Source of the DNA: Manis javanica
Taxonomy: Eukaryota; Chordata; Mammalia; Pholidota; Manidae
NCBI RefSeq assembly: GCF_040802235.1
Contig: NC_133174.1
Location: forward strand, 106,335,647-106,399,646
Length of the DNA stretch: 64,000 nucleotides
Direction of reading: 5' to 3'
The position numbers and the translations under genes are program-made. This document shows positions 43,977 to 55,804 of the stretch, piece after piece (within the stretch, counting starts at the first letter, position 1; each line of letters opens with the position of its first letter). Below the pieces are notes generated by a model. It was not told the origin of the DNA. It searched no databases and was given only the letters and a program-made list of their open reading frames with translations.

Positions 43977-45290
43977 GTAAGAGCTGGGCAGGGCGGGGCC
44001 GGGAGGCGGGAGGCAGCCGCGGGGGTGGGGGGTTCCGCGGCCTCCCGAAGCCCAGGCCCCGGGGGGGGCGAGCCCCAGGCCCCTTCCGGATCGCGTGGGA
44101 CCCCTCGGGACAGTTTGGCCAAAAGGCGACGCCTACCGTTCCCAAAGAGCAGTCCCCAAGTTTTTCACAGTCTTGGGATTACTGCCCCGCCAGGTGCAGT
44201 TTTTGTAGGAGCACAGCCCTGGCTCAGAGAGGCTTATCCGGTTGCCCCAGCGAGAAGGTGGAATGGTGCAAAAGAAGATTTGCGGGGAGGGAGTGAAGGG
44301 ATCTGCAGAGAGATGGCTCCTGACCATTCCCATCATTCACCAACTTAGAAATTTTGCCTTGGCTGGCTGAGAAGAGAGACCCTTTTGAAGGTGTGTGTAT
44401 GCAAGTGCGTTCATGTGACCAAAACCCCTAGAACGTGCTTGGTATTGGGGAGAGGTACCAATCTATGGCCACAGGTTTCTGCAGCACTGCCCCGCTCCCA
44501 CCACCCCCAGTGAAACTTGTCTTTAGGGTTCAACGCAGGCTGAAGCTTCCCCTCCCTAAGCTGCAAACAGCCACCTCAGCCTACTACTGCCTCACCCCAT
44601 TCTTTGGGCTTTTTCACCTTCTTACAACAGCTGCTTCTCAGGAAAGGATCTAAAGATTGCAAATGCTGGATGACTCCTAAAGGTTCCTCAGAGCTCAGAG
44701 ATATTTACATTTTAACTGAAAATAAAGCCTAGTGAAATGGTAGTGATGGCATTTCAGGAAGAGATGCTTCTGTACTCAGGGGATGGTCCCTGTGTTCCTC
44801 ATTCAGTGGGCACAGCACCAACCCTGAAGACTGGCCTTGGCACTGAATTAGACAGCCCACAGTCCTGACCACATTGATCCAACCTTGGAGGCTAACTAAC
44901 CATTAAAGAATTGCCTTCGGCCCTGGGAGGCCAGACCTGGAAGGCTTACCTGGCAGATAACAAGCCGGATGGGGTCATCCTGAGTACTCAGGGACTGAGT
45001 CCTCACTCATTTCACCTAAGCCTGGGAGCAGAGTTCTCTCCCTCTGGGGAGGGAATGTGGTGACCTTGTGGGGCATTTCAAGGCCCTCTTTCCTCCTCAG
45101 CAACATCTGGCCTGCAGTCTGTAAACGGTTCTCTGAGTTTTAATAACTCAGTTTCTCCCCACTTCACTCTGCTCTCCAACGTGGTATGGAAATCTTTCTT
45201 TGGAATGTGTACCAAGCAAAGGGAGGCAGAACTTCGAAGGCTGGTTTAAGTATTGTGGCTTTTCTCCTAACCACCTAGTATATGTACATC
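43977..45290. other. SLC25A43 intron 1, 5' part
   Basis: The CpG island continues to about 44120, with an Sp1-like GGGCGGGGCC at 43991-44000. The rest is unique-looking sequence with no gene or repeat I can name. Confidence 0.5.
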
Positions 45291-45465
45291 ACTGGATTTT
45301 TTAACAGCTTTACTGAGGTACCCTTGACATACAAAAATTGTATATATTTAAGGTGTACAACTTGATGTTTTGATATACATAGACATTGTGAAATGATGAC
45401 CACAATCAAGCTAATTAACACACCCATCACCTCGACCTAGTTACCGTTTTTTGTGTGTGTACATC
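45290..45465 (-). repeat. Old L1-like fragment, antisense
   Basis: CAGCTTTACTGAGGTACCC, then TTAAGGTGTACAACTTGATG and GACCACAATCAAGCTAATTA are a common old L1 motif series. Part of it (45348-45389) recurs exactly at 46981-47022. Confidence 0.65.
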
Positions 45466-45649
45466 TTTGGATTCTTACAACTCCTGCCTCCTGCCCTGTA
45501 AGGTCCATAGGATAAGAAGTATTAAGGCCATTGTACAGATGCAAAACTGGGCTCAGATGGGCCACAACATTGTCGGTAACAGAGCTGAGAGTTCCACCAC
45601 CTGGTCTCTAAATCCAAATCCCGTTCTCAATGGCATCATGTTACCTTTC

Positions 45650-46345
45650 TCTTTACATTCATTTGACATTCATTTAGTGAGGCTTCTTTAAGTACCCACT
45701 GTGTGCATGCAGCTAGGGAAAATGCAAGGATGAAGGGAGCATGGTCCCTGTGCCTCAGAGCTTACAAAATGATAGAAGAATAAGACTAGTGTGTCTGTAG
45801 CATGTCATTGCCATGGGTGAAATACTGTAGAAATTTCACAGTCCTGGTGAGGGATAAGGAGAAGATGTTAAGACTTCATAGAGGAAGAAAAACATCTGAG
45901 TTTGGTCTTAGGAGAATGAGTAGGAGTTTGCTGGGCAAAGATGGGGAAAAAGATATTGTAACTAATGTCTTGAGCAAAGACCCAGAGGTGGGAAGGTATG
46001 CAGCGTGACGGGAGCATGGTGTGTCTACAGCAGTAAAGGGAAATACAGGTTGGAATCAGATCTTGGAGGGGCTGAGTTAAAGAGTTGGGACTGGGTATGC
46101 AAGGGTAGCTGTGGTCTGTTTTTGAGCGGGAGTGCTGTGATTAAAGCAGTTCAACAGGAATTACTGTCACCTGGTGGCAGGGTAGGATGACCAGAGAGGG
46201 GGAACACCGGGGATGGCAGGACCAGTTAGGAACCTCTTGCACTAGTCCGTGTGGCAGCTGAGAGCACTTTAAGTAAGCTGGTGACAGTGGGAGTGGAGAA
46301 GAGATTTTTGGGAGAGGAAGAACAGATAGTTACCCCTGCTAGGTT
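45650..46345 (-). repeat. L2 fragment, antisense
   Basis: It begins with TTTACATTCATTTGACATTC and GTACCCACTGTGTGCATGCA. It continues through the L2 C-terminal region in reverse: CTTGAGCAAAGACCCAGAGG, then CTTGCACTAGTCCGTGTGG. It is decayed. Confidence 0.75.
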
Positions 46346-47495
46346 TTCTAATAATTTTTTCCTACAAGATAAGTTTCTTTCTGGAAACTAGAAGTATTTC
46401 AGTGAATAGCCAGGCAGAAAACAAAGTGGTTAATTAATCATGGTGCCACCCTTCCTACATAAAAACGATACCTTTGGTCCATCATTATACTGATTTATCT
46501 CCATTTACTGACCATGAATTGCAAAACAGTTGGCTGGGGGTAATGGTATGGCCTGTGATCATGTATATGAACAAAGTGTAAACATTCAGAATGTTCAGGG
46601 AATGGAGTGGTTAAATGACTTGTCCACCAACACAATTAATGGCAGAGTCAGAGCTTGAAACCACGTCATCTGACCCCTTAGTCCAGGGCTCTGCCCACCC
46701 TTGTGATGCTGAGATGTCTGCTTCCTCAGATTTATGACTGAGAACCCACTCAGTAGAGTCTGTTAGGAGCTAGATCCTTGTAATAAATAATATACCTAAC
46801 ACAAAGGATGGCTTTCAAATGCATCAAATAGTAGACCTTCGCCCAGCTTTACTCCACAGCTGCTTAGCCAGCTGAATAAACCTTGGTTTGGGTCCCTGCA
46901 GCTCTGAAATTGTTCATAACCAACACCTTTTCCTTATTGTGTAACCACTTCTTGAGCTTGTGTTTGGCTGCTGACTTGTGTTAAGGTGTACAACTTGATG
47001 TTTTGATATACATAGACATTGTATATATCAAAGTTGAAGTGTTGGCAGTTCCAATTACATATATCCAGGGCATGTGTAATATCCGTGTAGCTGAAAGGAA
47101 AGGGTTACTGCTGTTCACCAGCTTATCCAGTCTCACTGGAGAAGCTTCTGTGCCTGAAAGTATGGGGCGGGGAAGAGCAGAACAGAAACCCTGCTGCCTC
47201 AGCCAGCCGGACAAGAGCTTCAGATACAGAGACCAGGACATCATTGAGCCTGTCGGGGCTGCCTGCCTTGACTCTGTGATTCTAAGGGGAAGGATTAGTG
47301 GTCCTTGTCTCTGTATCAGACGGTAAGAGTCTGAGAGGAAAGGACTTCCTTTGGTTCATCTTTTTAATTTTGCATATTTGATAGTAAGACCCTACTTTAT
47401 GAAACAAGTATAAGACAGGGTTCCTCTTCGTAGTTCATCAAGTCATTCAGTGAACCAAGGGCCTATTTCCTTTCCTGTTGTCCCTATCAAACACT
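46346..47495. other. SLC25A43 intron 1, middle part
   Basis: Contains an antisense MIR fragment at 46585-46700 (ATGGCAGAGTCAGAGCTTGA) and the 42-bp repeat at 46981-47022. The remainder is unassigned. Confidence 0.5.
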
Positions 47496-47610
47496 TCTTT
47501 GGCAGGACTATTATTGAACTCTTTTATGATCTATGCTGAGTGCCAGTACAGTGTCTGGCACATTGTAGATGTTCAATAAGTGCGTAATGAATGAATAAAT
47601 GCCCTGGAAG
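47495..47610 (+). repeat. L2 3'-end fragment
   Basis: CAGTGTCTGGCACATTGTAG, then ATGTTCAATAAGTGCG and AATGAATGAATAAA make up the sense L2 3' end. Confidence 0.85.
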
Positions 47611-48655
47611 CCATCCAGTAGGATAGGGAATGAGGCAGTGAGAAAGAACAGTGTTTCTTTTGTCATTTCAGTCCCCACCTTCTTCTAGGTTGGTCCAGCT
47701 TGCTGCAGACCACCCCTCCTGTCAAGCATTTCCTCTGTCTCTCTTGCCTCTCCTAAGGCTTCCTTCCCACTAGACTGGCCAAGGCAGAGAGGAGGGAGGA
47801 GCAAGGAAGTGTGCAGGCAGTGAAACTGAAGCAAATGGCCCATTGGTAAATGCCGGCTTTAGTTATCTGCATCCTTAAAACGTAGCTAGTTAACTTAAAT
47901 GACTGTCTCGGTGCAGTTAAGGTAGACTGACAAAAAGTAGATTGACAAAATGATGTCAAGACTTCCTTACCACTTGAAGATGTTTTTAATCAATGATTGT
48001 TTACTTGGGAGCAGAGGAGCCACCCTAGAACCCATTAAATGATTTCACCTGAACACCCACTCATCTTATTTATCATGCAGATGGACGGCCCTAGCTTACT
48101 GCCAGACAGAAGCAGGACATGCTCTGCTCTGGAGGCTCAACAGCCAAAGAACTGGGAATGCTCTCATTAAAAAAAAAAGAAAAGAAAACACAGTACTTTT
48201 ACTAGAGCCTAGCTCTGTTCACTTTCCTTTTACTCAAATAATTGCTGTCCCTCTCCCTCTCTCCACCCCCTGGCAGAAAAATTTATATTTTTCTTGGTTT
48301 CCAAGACCTTTTTTATTTTGTCCTCATCAGCAAAAAGTAAAATTCCATTGCTTCCTGGCCAGGGAATGTGTACCATCTAAATTCCCCTTATAGTAATTTC
48401 TGCCGTGGTAGGCCCTCATGACTAGGGGTGCACTGCTTCCAAAAGAGGGACTGTAACAGAGTGGCTGTTCTGCATTTGGAAAAGTCCACCCAAAGCTATT
48501 TTTTACTATTGTAAAACTGCAGAGAAACACAAGAACAGTCTAGCAAACACTCATATACCCACCATCCAGAATTGATGGCATGAAAGATAATTAGTATAGA
48601 AGATATTTTTAATAGGAGGAGTATCTTTTTTTAATATAAGAAATACAGTATTACA
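47611..48655. other. SLC25A43 intron 1, 3' part
   Basis: No gene or confident repeat. It contains an A-rich tract (48169-48190). 48639-48655 is the left target duplication of the next element. Confidence 0.4.
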
Positions 48656-48887
48656 CAATTAGCATGTATAGTGTAGGGGGCACGGGGAGGGCTGTGCAAC
48701 ACAAAGACAAATAGTGATTTTACAGCATCTTACTATGCTGATGGACAGTGACTGTGAAGGGATATGTGGGGGGACTTGGTGAAGTGGGGAGCCTAGTAAA
48801 CATAATGTCCTTCATGTAATTGTAGATTAATGATACCAAAATAAAAATAATAAAATAATAAAATAAAATGCTTGTAATGAAAAAAAA
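48656..48887 (+). mobile_element. 5'-truncated LINE-1 tail (232 bp)
   Basis: It contains the L1 3'UTR blocks CACGGGGAGGGCTGTGCAAC, GATGGACAGTGACTGTGAAG and ATTGTAGATTAATGATACC, then an A-rich tail. The flanks agaaatacagtattaca at 48639-48655 and 48888-48904 are identical, a 17-bp target duplication. The 3'UTR type is that of copies 1 and 3. It lies in intron 1 in the sense direction. Confidence 0.94.
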
Positions 48888-48904
48888 AGAAATACAGTAT
48901 TACA

Positions 48905-49550
48905 GATAGAGCCACTCTTCTCCTTCCCAGTCCATCCCCTCTCCACTTTCCTGGAGGTATATTTTATACTGTTTTTTTATGTTTCTGTATCTATCCATGA
49001 ATAACGTATGGTTTTCTGGGTGCATTTCTTAAACAGATGGTTATCATACAGTATAGGTCACTCTACAACTTACTTTTTTCACTCAGCCTTATGATTTTAT
49101 GACTTCTCCACACTAATACATTGTTCTAAGCTCATTCATTTTAACTAAAGTATCCATTGTATGACCATAGTACAATTTATCCATTCCCCTAGCAGTGGAC
49201 ATTTAGGTTGTTGGACTTTCTCTACTTACAAACCATGCTTTCTGGGTCTTCGTATGTACATGTGCAAGAGTTTCTCTAGAGTACATACCTAGAAATGGTA
49301 TTGTTGGAGTGAACGTAGGCATTCTTTCTGTTTTACTAGATACTGCAAAGTGACTGCACCAACTTACACCCCTACCAGCAGTGGGTGAGAGTTCCTATAT
49401 CCATACATCCTCACCATCACTTGACATTATCAGACTTTTTAATCTTTGCCAATCTGCTAAGTTGGAGATGGTATCTTGTTACTGCTTTTATTTGTCATTT
49501 TATTTGATAACTAACAGGGTGGCACATCTTCTCTTATAATTATTAAGCCA
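48905..49550 (-). repeat. Old LINE-1, antisense
   Basis: Landmarks are AGTATCCATTGTATGACCATAG, CAGTGGACATTTAGGTTGTTG, GTATTGTTGGAGTGAACG and TTTTTAATCTTTGCCAATCTG: the end of ORF2 in reverse. 49550-49988 is unassigned and ends in the exon 2 acceptor. Confidence 0.8.
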
Positions 49551-49988
49551 GTACATTTTTAAATTCCTGGGAATTCTGAAAGTCATCGTTTCAAGCAACT
49601 ACATTTCTTTTAAGTTTCAGCAGGACCAAGGAGCACATTCCAGTTTGGTATTTACTGTTACTTGGTTCAGAACAAGTCCTTTTGTTCCTTTATGCCCCAC
49701 AGGCAAGCCAGGATTGACAGTTACACAGATAAAAGGGGGAAATGCTTAAAATGAAGGGGGAAGAACTTAGGGTAGATATAAAGACAAGAGTTGGGTGTCT
49801 CTTATAGGTAAGTAGAATTATATAAATATAGTAGAATTTGTTGTTCATTAATCCTAATACATTAGTATAGTAATTTTCACTTTGTAAAGCATTTCCAAAT
49901 GCTGGAAAATGTTGCAAGAAGTAGTGTGGTGCACTCTAGTACAATCCATAGTTGATTCCCTTGTGCTTTTCCCCCTATTTTCTCCCAG

Positions 49989-50230
49989 GTTTGTCATGCT
50001 GTTCACTGATGACTTGGGCCATATTTCCCAGTGGAGTTCCATCATGGCTGGGAGTCTTGCAGGCATGGTTTCCACCATTGTGATATATCCTACAGACCTC
50101 ATCAAAACCCGGTTGGTTGTACAGAACATGCTGGAACCATCTTACAGGGGGATCCTCCATGCTTTTTCTACTGTTTATCAACAGGAAGGATTCCTGGCCC
50201 TTTATCGAGGAGTTTCCCTTACTGTTTTAG
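49989..50230 (+). CDS. SLC25A43: SLC25A43 exon 2 (residues 92-173)
   Basis: The acceptor is a pyrimidine-rich tract ending CTCCCAG at 49988. The first base completes the Lys-92 codon. It encodes the end of the first carrier repeat and most of the second. Visible are a glycine-rich helix (IMAGSLAGMVSTIVIYP), the full signature PTDLIKTR (residues 126-133) and the repeat's second motif EGFLALYRG (158-166). The exon ends with a G of Gly-173 at 50230, donor GTAAAA. The protein sequence is very close to human SLC25A43, with no stops and conservative changes, so the gene appears functional. A longer apparent frame runs into the intron to 50316 and is not coding. Confidence 0.95.
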
Positions 50231-50600
50231 GTAAAATGGAACTTTTCATCTTGTCCAAGAAAAAGCTGTGTTCTTTTATATTAATGAATGTGTTGTATAC
50301 CTTTGTAACCAACTAAATCTGCTTTACTGAGTTCATGGTCATATGAATTCAATCCATATAGAGCCAGTTAGCTTCATTCTATTCCATAGCCACACACCCC
50401 ACTCCTAACTTTGGCCTGTCCCATTCCAGGGAAGAGAGGAGGACAGAGAGTGGAGGTGGCTCAGCACAGACTGATGGGACAGCAGTCCCACATGCTCCCC
50501 ATCTGCCTGCAGGCAGGAGCACAAGTAGTGTAGCAACTGTAGTTCTCTGGTCTTTGGAAGCTTTGCCTGGGCTACACACGCACAGGCCACCTGGTACCCC
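50231..50600. other. SLC25A43 intron 2, 5' part
   Basis: No gene or repeat recognised. Confidence 0.4.
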
Positions 50601-52030
50601 TGATTGCCAAATCCAGCAGATCACCCATTATGTGATCTTTGTTGTGGCATTTGATGAGATTGATCACCCCTTCTTCTGGAAACTTGGTCTAGGACGCCAC
50701 TGTCTCCTGGATATCCTTCCCACCTCTCTGGCAGCTCTCTTACCTGGTTCATCTGACACTGCCAGCCTCTACATAGCACTGTTCCCTCAGATCCTTCCTT
50801 AACTTTCTTTTCATCCTCCACACTCTAGGTGGCCTCATCTAAGCTAGTGGCTTAAACAAGCATCATTATACTGTACTGACTCCCAATCCCATCTCTACAA
50901 TAGCAATGACTAACATTTATTGGTTTATTGGTGCTTGCTCTGTGCCAAGCGCTTTGCATAGTTTCCCATTTAAGCCTCATTTTACAGACTAGGAAATAGA
51001 TACTTAGGGAAGCTAAGGGACTTGCCCAAGGTCATGTTGATAGAAAGTGGAAGAACCTAGCAATACAACCCAAGAGCCCTGTCTCTTAACCACTGACTGC
51101 TACCAATTCCTGATGGCAGTAGGAATACCTGCTATTGGACACCTTTACCTGCTGCTTCCTGGGATACCAAACTCACGACTAAACATGATGACCTCATTAG
51201 TTTAACACCTGCTCTCCTCCTGCATTCCCTGATGAATGAGACTGCCTTTCTTTCACCCACTGGCCTAAGCCAGAAGAAACCGAAAATCACTTAACTCCTC
51301 CTCTCACTCCACTCCCACTTCGGCCATCAAGTGCTGTCATTTGGCCTCTTTTAACCCTCAATCTGTCCCTTGTTTATCCCTCCCTCCTCTGCCCTCATTC
51401 ATGCTCTGAACCTCATCTTTCCTGCAGACACTTACAAGAGGCTCCTACTTGTGCCCAGTCCCAGGTCTCCCATGCTACTGCTGCCAAGCATCGTGATCTT
51501 TCACCAGCCTCATTCCATTGCCCTCTTTAAAAGCCTTCACTGACTCTTGAGCTGCAAGGAAAAGCCCAAATTCCTTATGGTGCACCAGGTCCTTCAGACC
51601 TGGCCTGGCCAGCCCCACTCACCCAGCCCACCTCATATCCTGTCACACCTGCACCTGCACTCATGCTCCAGCCAAACAGAAACATGTGCTTTTCCTGGAA
51701 CCACTACTCCCTTTGTACATGCTGTTCCCTCTGCCTGGACTGCTTGTCCACTCTCCCAAGGTCTGATGAACGCCTACTCATTCCTCAAGACCTAGTTGGA
51801 AAGTTCTCTCTCCTGCGAAGTCCTTCCTACTTTACCCAGGCGAAATTGATCTCTCTGATCCTCGTGTACCTAAAGCGCCCCCATTATGGCACATATCTGC
51901 TGTCTGTCTCCTCCACTAGATGGTGAGTATCTCCAGGAATTAGCCTACTCCTCTTTGTATTCCTGGCACCCGGCAGAGGGCCCAGCACATTGCAAACCTC
52001 CACAAAAGTTTGCTAAATAAAGGCAAGTGG
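50600..52030 (+). repeat. Sense L2 pieces with an antisense MIR between
   Basis: 50600-50865 encodes a decayed L2 reverse-transcriptase stretch (FVVAFDEIDHPFF..LG..CLLD). 50895-51115 is antisense MIR (CTGTGCCAAGCGCTTTGCAT, GACTTGCCCAAGGTCATG). 51120-52030 is the sense L2 ORF2 C-terminus and 3'UTR: TGCTGTTCCCTCTGCCTGGA at 51720, CCTACTCATTCCTCAAGACC at 51773, and end GCTAAATAAAGGCAAG. Confidence 0.82.
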
Positions 52031-53421
52031 GGGAGTTGATGCATCATTTTTCATGTGCTTATTAAATAAATGTTATGTTTTTCTAAGATAGGCAACCCCA
52101 CTTGTGTTATCCCCTCTTTTAAAAGGGGATAGCAGTCCCTGTGTAAACTTAAGATGGCTCCCAAAGTTTCCAGAAACTTGTGAAAGTACTACCTACTGCA
52201 CTTCTTGCTCGCCATCTTTATCTAGAAAGATGAGGATCTCACACAGCACATATGGCCACGCCATTGCCAAAGGCAAGTCAAGTAAGCTCCCTCACCACTA
52301 CAGCCTCACTTTGCAGTTGCCAGAGAATGTTTCCTTCTCAGCTGAAGACCAGCCCCTCCTAGCCTCCAAAACCTAAGTGCCTCCCACTAACTTTTTTCTT
52401 TATGGGACTGAATTTTTCCCCAACAGCTATGTTTTTAGATTTCAAACACCCAGAAAAGTAAAAAGAATTGGAAACACCCATACACCCACCATGTACATGC
52501 TACCGTGAACATTTTGCTTTATCACATATCTATCTATCCTTCTAGCCATTCATCAGTCCATCTCAAGTATTTTTTTATGATTTCCATGTAAGTTGCAAAC
52601 ATCTAAATCCTTCACCCCTCAGTCCTTCAACATGTGTATCAATCAACCAGAGTTCAATATTTGTTTATGATTCTTCTTAAAGTTAAATTTACATAGGGAA
52701 TCTCACAGCTGTGGATTCCCAGCAGAGTTGGAGACCCTCCAAGGACAATATGAAGAGGATCCACAGGATTGGAATGGCAGCATCACATTGACCTCGCTGT
52801 CTGAATGACTATGGAGGAGGTCGCCCCACCAACCTGCCATACCTGCCAGCATTGAGCAAAAAGCAGAGTTGGCCCAAAAAAGCCAGGCCAGGCCAAGACT
52901 GGGGCAGGAGAGTCATCCAAGCCGCTTGGTCCCCAGTGACAGCCTTGAACGGGCTGGATCATGCCCAGCTTACAAGTGCACACAGGAGGGTGGCCCCAGA
53001 GTTGCAGGGGAGGTGAGCTGCTTTCAGAGGCCATCCCAGTTAGAGACCCATCAGGCTGCTTAGAGGATGCATTCCTATGAAACAGTCCCCCAGCAGAGCT
53101 TATAAACCACAGCTGTTTCTGTGCTTGGTTTACTTATAGACCCAGAATAAAGGAATAAACTGTCAAAAAACATTTACATACTGAGAAGTACATAAACCTT
53201 TAATGAACCATTCTATGCTTTTCGACAAATAACACTACCCCTATCAAAATACAGCACATTGTCATCACCCAAGAAAGTTCCTTCCTGCTGCTCCAGTTGG
53301 AGTGATTTTACCAAGCACAGAAGCAGTCCTGTTTACTTCCCCTGGATTCTCCACAGACATTTAGGTTCTCAAGCCTACATTATGGCGACAAACACCCAGT
53401 CTTCCTGGCCTTGTTTTGCAG
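52031..53421. other. SLC25A43 intron 2, 3' part
   Basis: 52440-52720 and 53150-53350 resemble old L1-type sequence in reverse (CACCCATACACCCACCATGT; CATTCTATGCTTTTCGACAA). 52060-52440 and 52720-53150 are unassigned. The end is the exon 3 acceptor, TTGTTTTGCAG. Confidence 0.45.
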
Positions 53422-53594
53422 GTGCTCTCCCCTTCTCTGCTGGCTCCCTTCTCGTTTACACGAACCTGGAGAAAATCTGGAATGCACCCCAAGATCGGTT
53501 CTCTCTCCTCCAGAACTTTGCCAATGTCTGCCTGGCTGCTGCAGTGACCCAGACCCTCTCCTTTCCCTTCGACACAGTGAAGAGAAAGATGCAG
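53422..53594 (+). CDS. SLC25A43: SLC25A43 exon 3 (residues 173-230)
   Basis: The acceptor is TTGTTTTGCAG at 53421. The exon starts with GT, completing Gly-173, and ends with CAG (Gln-230) at 53594, donor GTGAGG. It encodes ALPFSAGSLLVYTNLEKIW, the loop, and the start of the third carrier repeat with signature PFDTVKRK (residues 221-228). The coding sequence now totals 230 residues. The family protein is about 340 residues, so further exons must lie beyond 64000. Exons 1-3 are mutually in phase. Neighbouring open frames into the flanking introns (53259-53690) are not coding. Confidence 0.95.
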
Positions 53595-54867
53595 GTGAGG
53601 CATTATGTTGGGGGGGGTCCTCAGGTAGGGAGGATGCCTGGAAGTGTTTGTGGGTGGGTAACAACAGCAAAGAACACCAGCCATCAGTGATGCCAGGTTT
53701 CCAGGGAGCCTGTGACTGCTCAGACATACCGTGCAAACCCCCACTCTGTGGCATTTGAGCTGTGAACCTCAGGGCTTTGGCTTGAGCCCAAGCTGCCACC
53801 CCATTCCACACTCTTGCTTTTGCAGGTCTGTTTTCAAAGCCTCCAGATGAGGCCCACTTTTCTTCCTCTCTTGCTCATAGTTGCCACCACCCATTAAATG
53901 GGAGCAGCCTCCTAACTCTCCCTCCTCTCCTGCGCCTTCCACAGGGAGGGCATGCCCTCCAGCTTTCTTCAGAGCTGCTTCTTCCCCTCAGTGAAACAAA
54001 CTCAAAAGAACCAAATGGCCCAATAGTCCCTGACTTCCTTGCTGAGGAAATAACTGCATTTGAGGTGGGTCTGGTTCTTACTGGGATTGGCCCTGCATTT
54101 CCTGTTACCTGGGAAAACAGATTTTCTCTGCAGACCACAGGGCTAAAGCCTGGGGCAGAGGTCCTAAAGTGAGTAATTGGCTTAGCCTAGAGACAGCCAA
54201 TTTCAGTAAAGCCAAGTAAGGTCACAGGTAGGTCGGCCGAGTGGGGTGAGCTCCGAGTCAAGCACGATGAGGCTCCAAATCTGCCCTTAGCCCTGCTCAC
54301 TGTCCACTATTCTCCCTTAAAACTCCACGTCCACAGGAAAAAAAAATTTTTTAATACCACCACATCCCCAGGCTTGCCTGCCTCTCTGGTCTCTTCTTGG
54401 TAAATCTTGATTCCTACAATTGATATATTCCTAAAGAGCTGCTTTGGTATTTAATTTGGGGTCAGTTGAATCCAAGTTTAAATAATCAGGCCCAGCTGGG
54501 TTTGTTTTTCTGCATGTCTCTAACTTGTTGATGTGTGGGCTCAGTGGCCACCAGGTTCCCCTTGCAGCTTGCTGGGCTGGGCTGGACTGGGCTTCACTTA
54601 CCTCAGCACCAAAAAGCCTGCAGGTACTTATCTCAACCTATAAAGAAAAGCTGCCTTCAGAATAATACACATCACAATTACACCCAATTCTTTTGCTCCA
54701 ATCCATCCAACTCTTTGTCTGTCTGGGTTATATTCCTTCTTAGTCCTTTGTCCAAAGAAATAATTGTCACATTATTGTAATCTAGATACAAGTTTAAAGC
54801 TTGGTTAGTGCCTGCTTATTTGTAGAAAACATTTTTTCCTAATTTTAAAAGTAATGCACATACACTT
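53595..54867. other. SLC25A43 intron 3, 5' part
   Basis: No gene and no repeat I can name. Confidence 0.4.
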
Positions 54868-55804
54868 AAAAACAGTTAAAATGGGACAGACATTCAAGAT
54901 GGCGGCATGAGAAGTGAGATGGAGAATTCCTCCCAAAACCACAGATAGTATGAAAATGTAGTTAATTGATACAACTAACCCTAAAATAAGAAAGAAGGCT
55001 GAACCAGACTGCACACAGACCTCACAAAACAGGGTAATGTACGAAAGCCTTAATCACTTGGGACCCAAGCCCTTCCCCCACCCCAGCTCACCTGCGTGAG
55101 GAAGAGAAATGGAGCAGCGGAGGGGGTGGAGGCCTGGGACTGCTGAATACCCAACCCTGGAGGTTTACTTCGGGAGCAGAAACCTACACTGTATGCTGCT
55201 CTGGACCTTGGGGAGCTCAGACAGGTAGAGTGCTTGAGAGACAGATTGCAGCCATTTGTGGAGAAGGGGATCCACACCTGGCCGCTTTGGAAGAAGGGAA
55301 AGGCAGGCAGTCTGAGAGGCTTCCTAGCAGCTAGAGGGCAGCTGAAGGAGTGGGGTTTGCACAGAGCTTGCTGCATGGAGGAGGGGAGAGCTAGACAAGT
55401 TTGTCTGGGCTGCTCTGCCCAGCTGGTTGAGAACTTCAGTCACTCCATCCACCTGGCTGCCTACTCAGCTCCGAGGCCCCCCACTGTGACATGTAGCCTG
55501 CTGCACCTTCCTCCTAGCCTGCCAGCACCGGTTCACAAACCTGCAGTCACTGTGCTGGCATCAGGCCAACCAGAGGGAAGCCATGCCTACAACAGCTAGA
55601 GACACAAAGCACAGAGGCTTACACCTGTGTGCTCGGCCCACTGGCTCTGACACTGGAGACAGGCACCACAGACGGGAATCTGGAAACATATCTTTCTCCC
55701 CCCAAGAACCAGTTCCGCTCCCCTACGACACCCAACCTCACTCTAGGGGCTGAGCACCTCCTGAAACTGGAGCTTCTAGGCACTAGAGGGCACCACACAG
55801 AAAT

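Noticed and set aside
43513-44348. Several long frames (100-212 codons) on both strands around SLC25A43 exon 1
   Set aside because: Stop-poor because of CpG-island GC content. Only the spliced exon 1 frame has homology and correct phase.
53259-53690. 143-codon frame containing exon 3
   Set aside because: Only 53422-53594 is exonic. Splice sites and homology bound the exon, and the extensions are intron.
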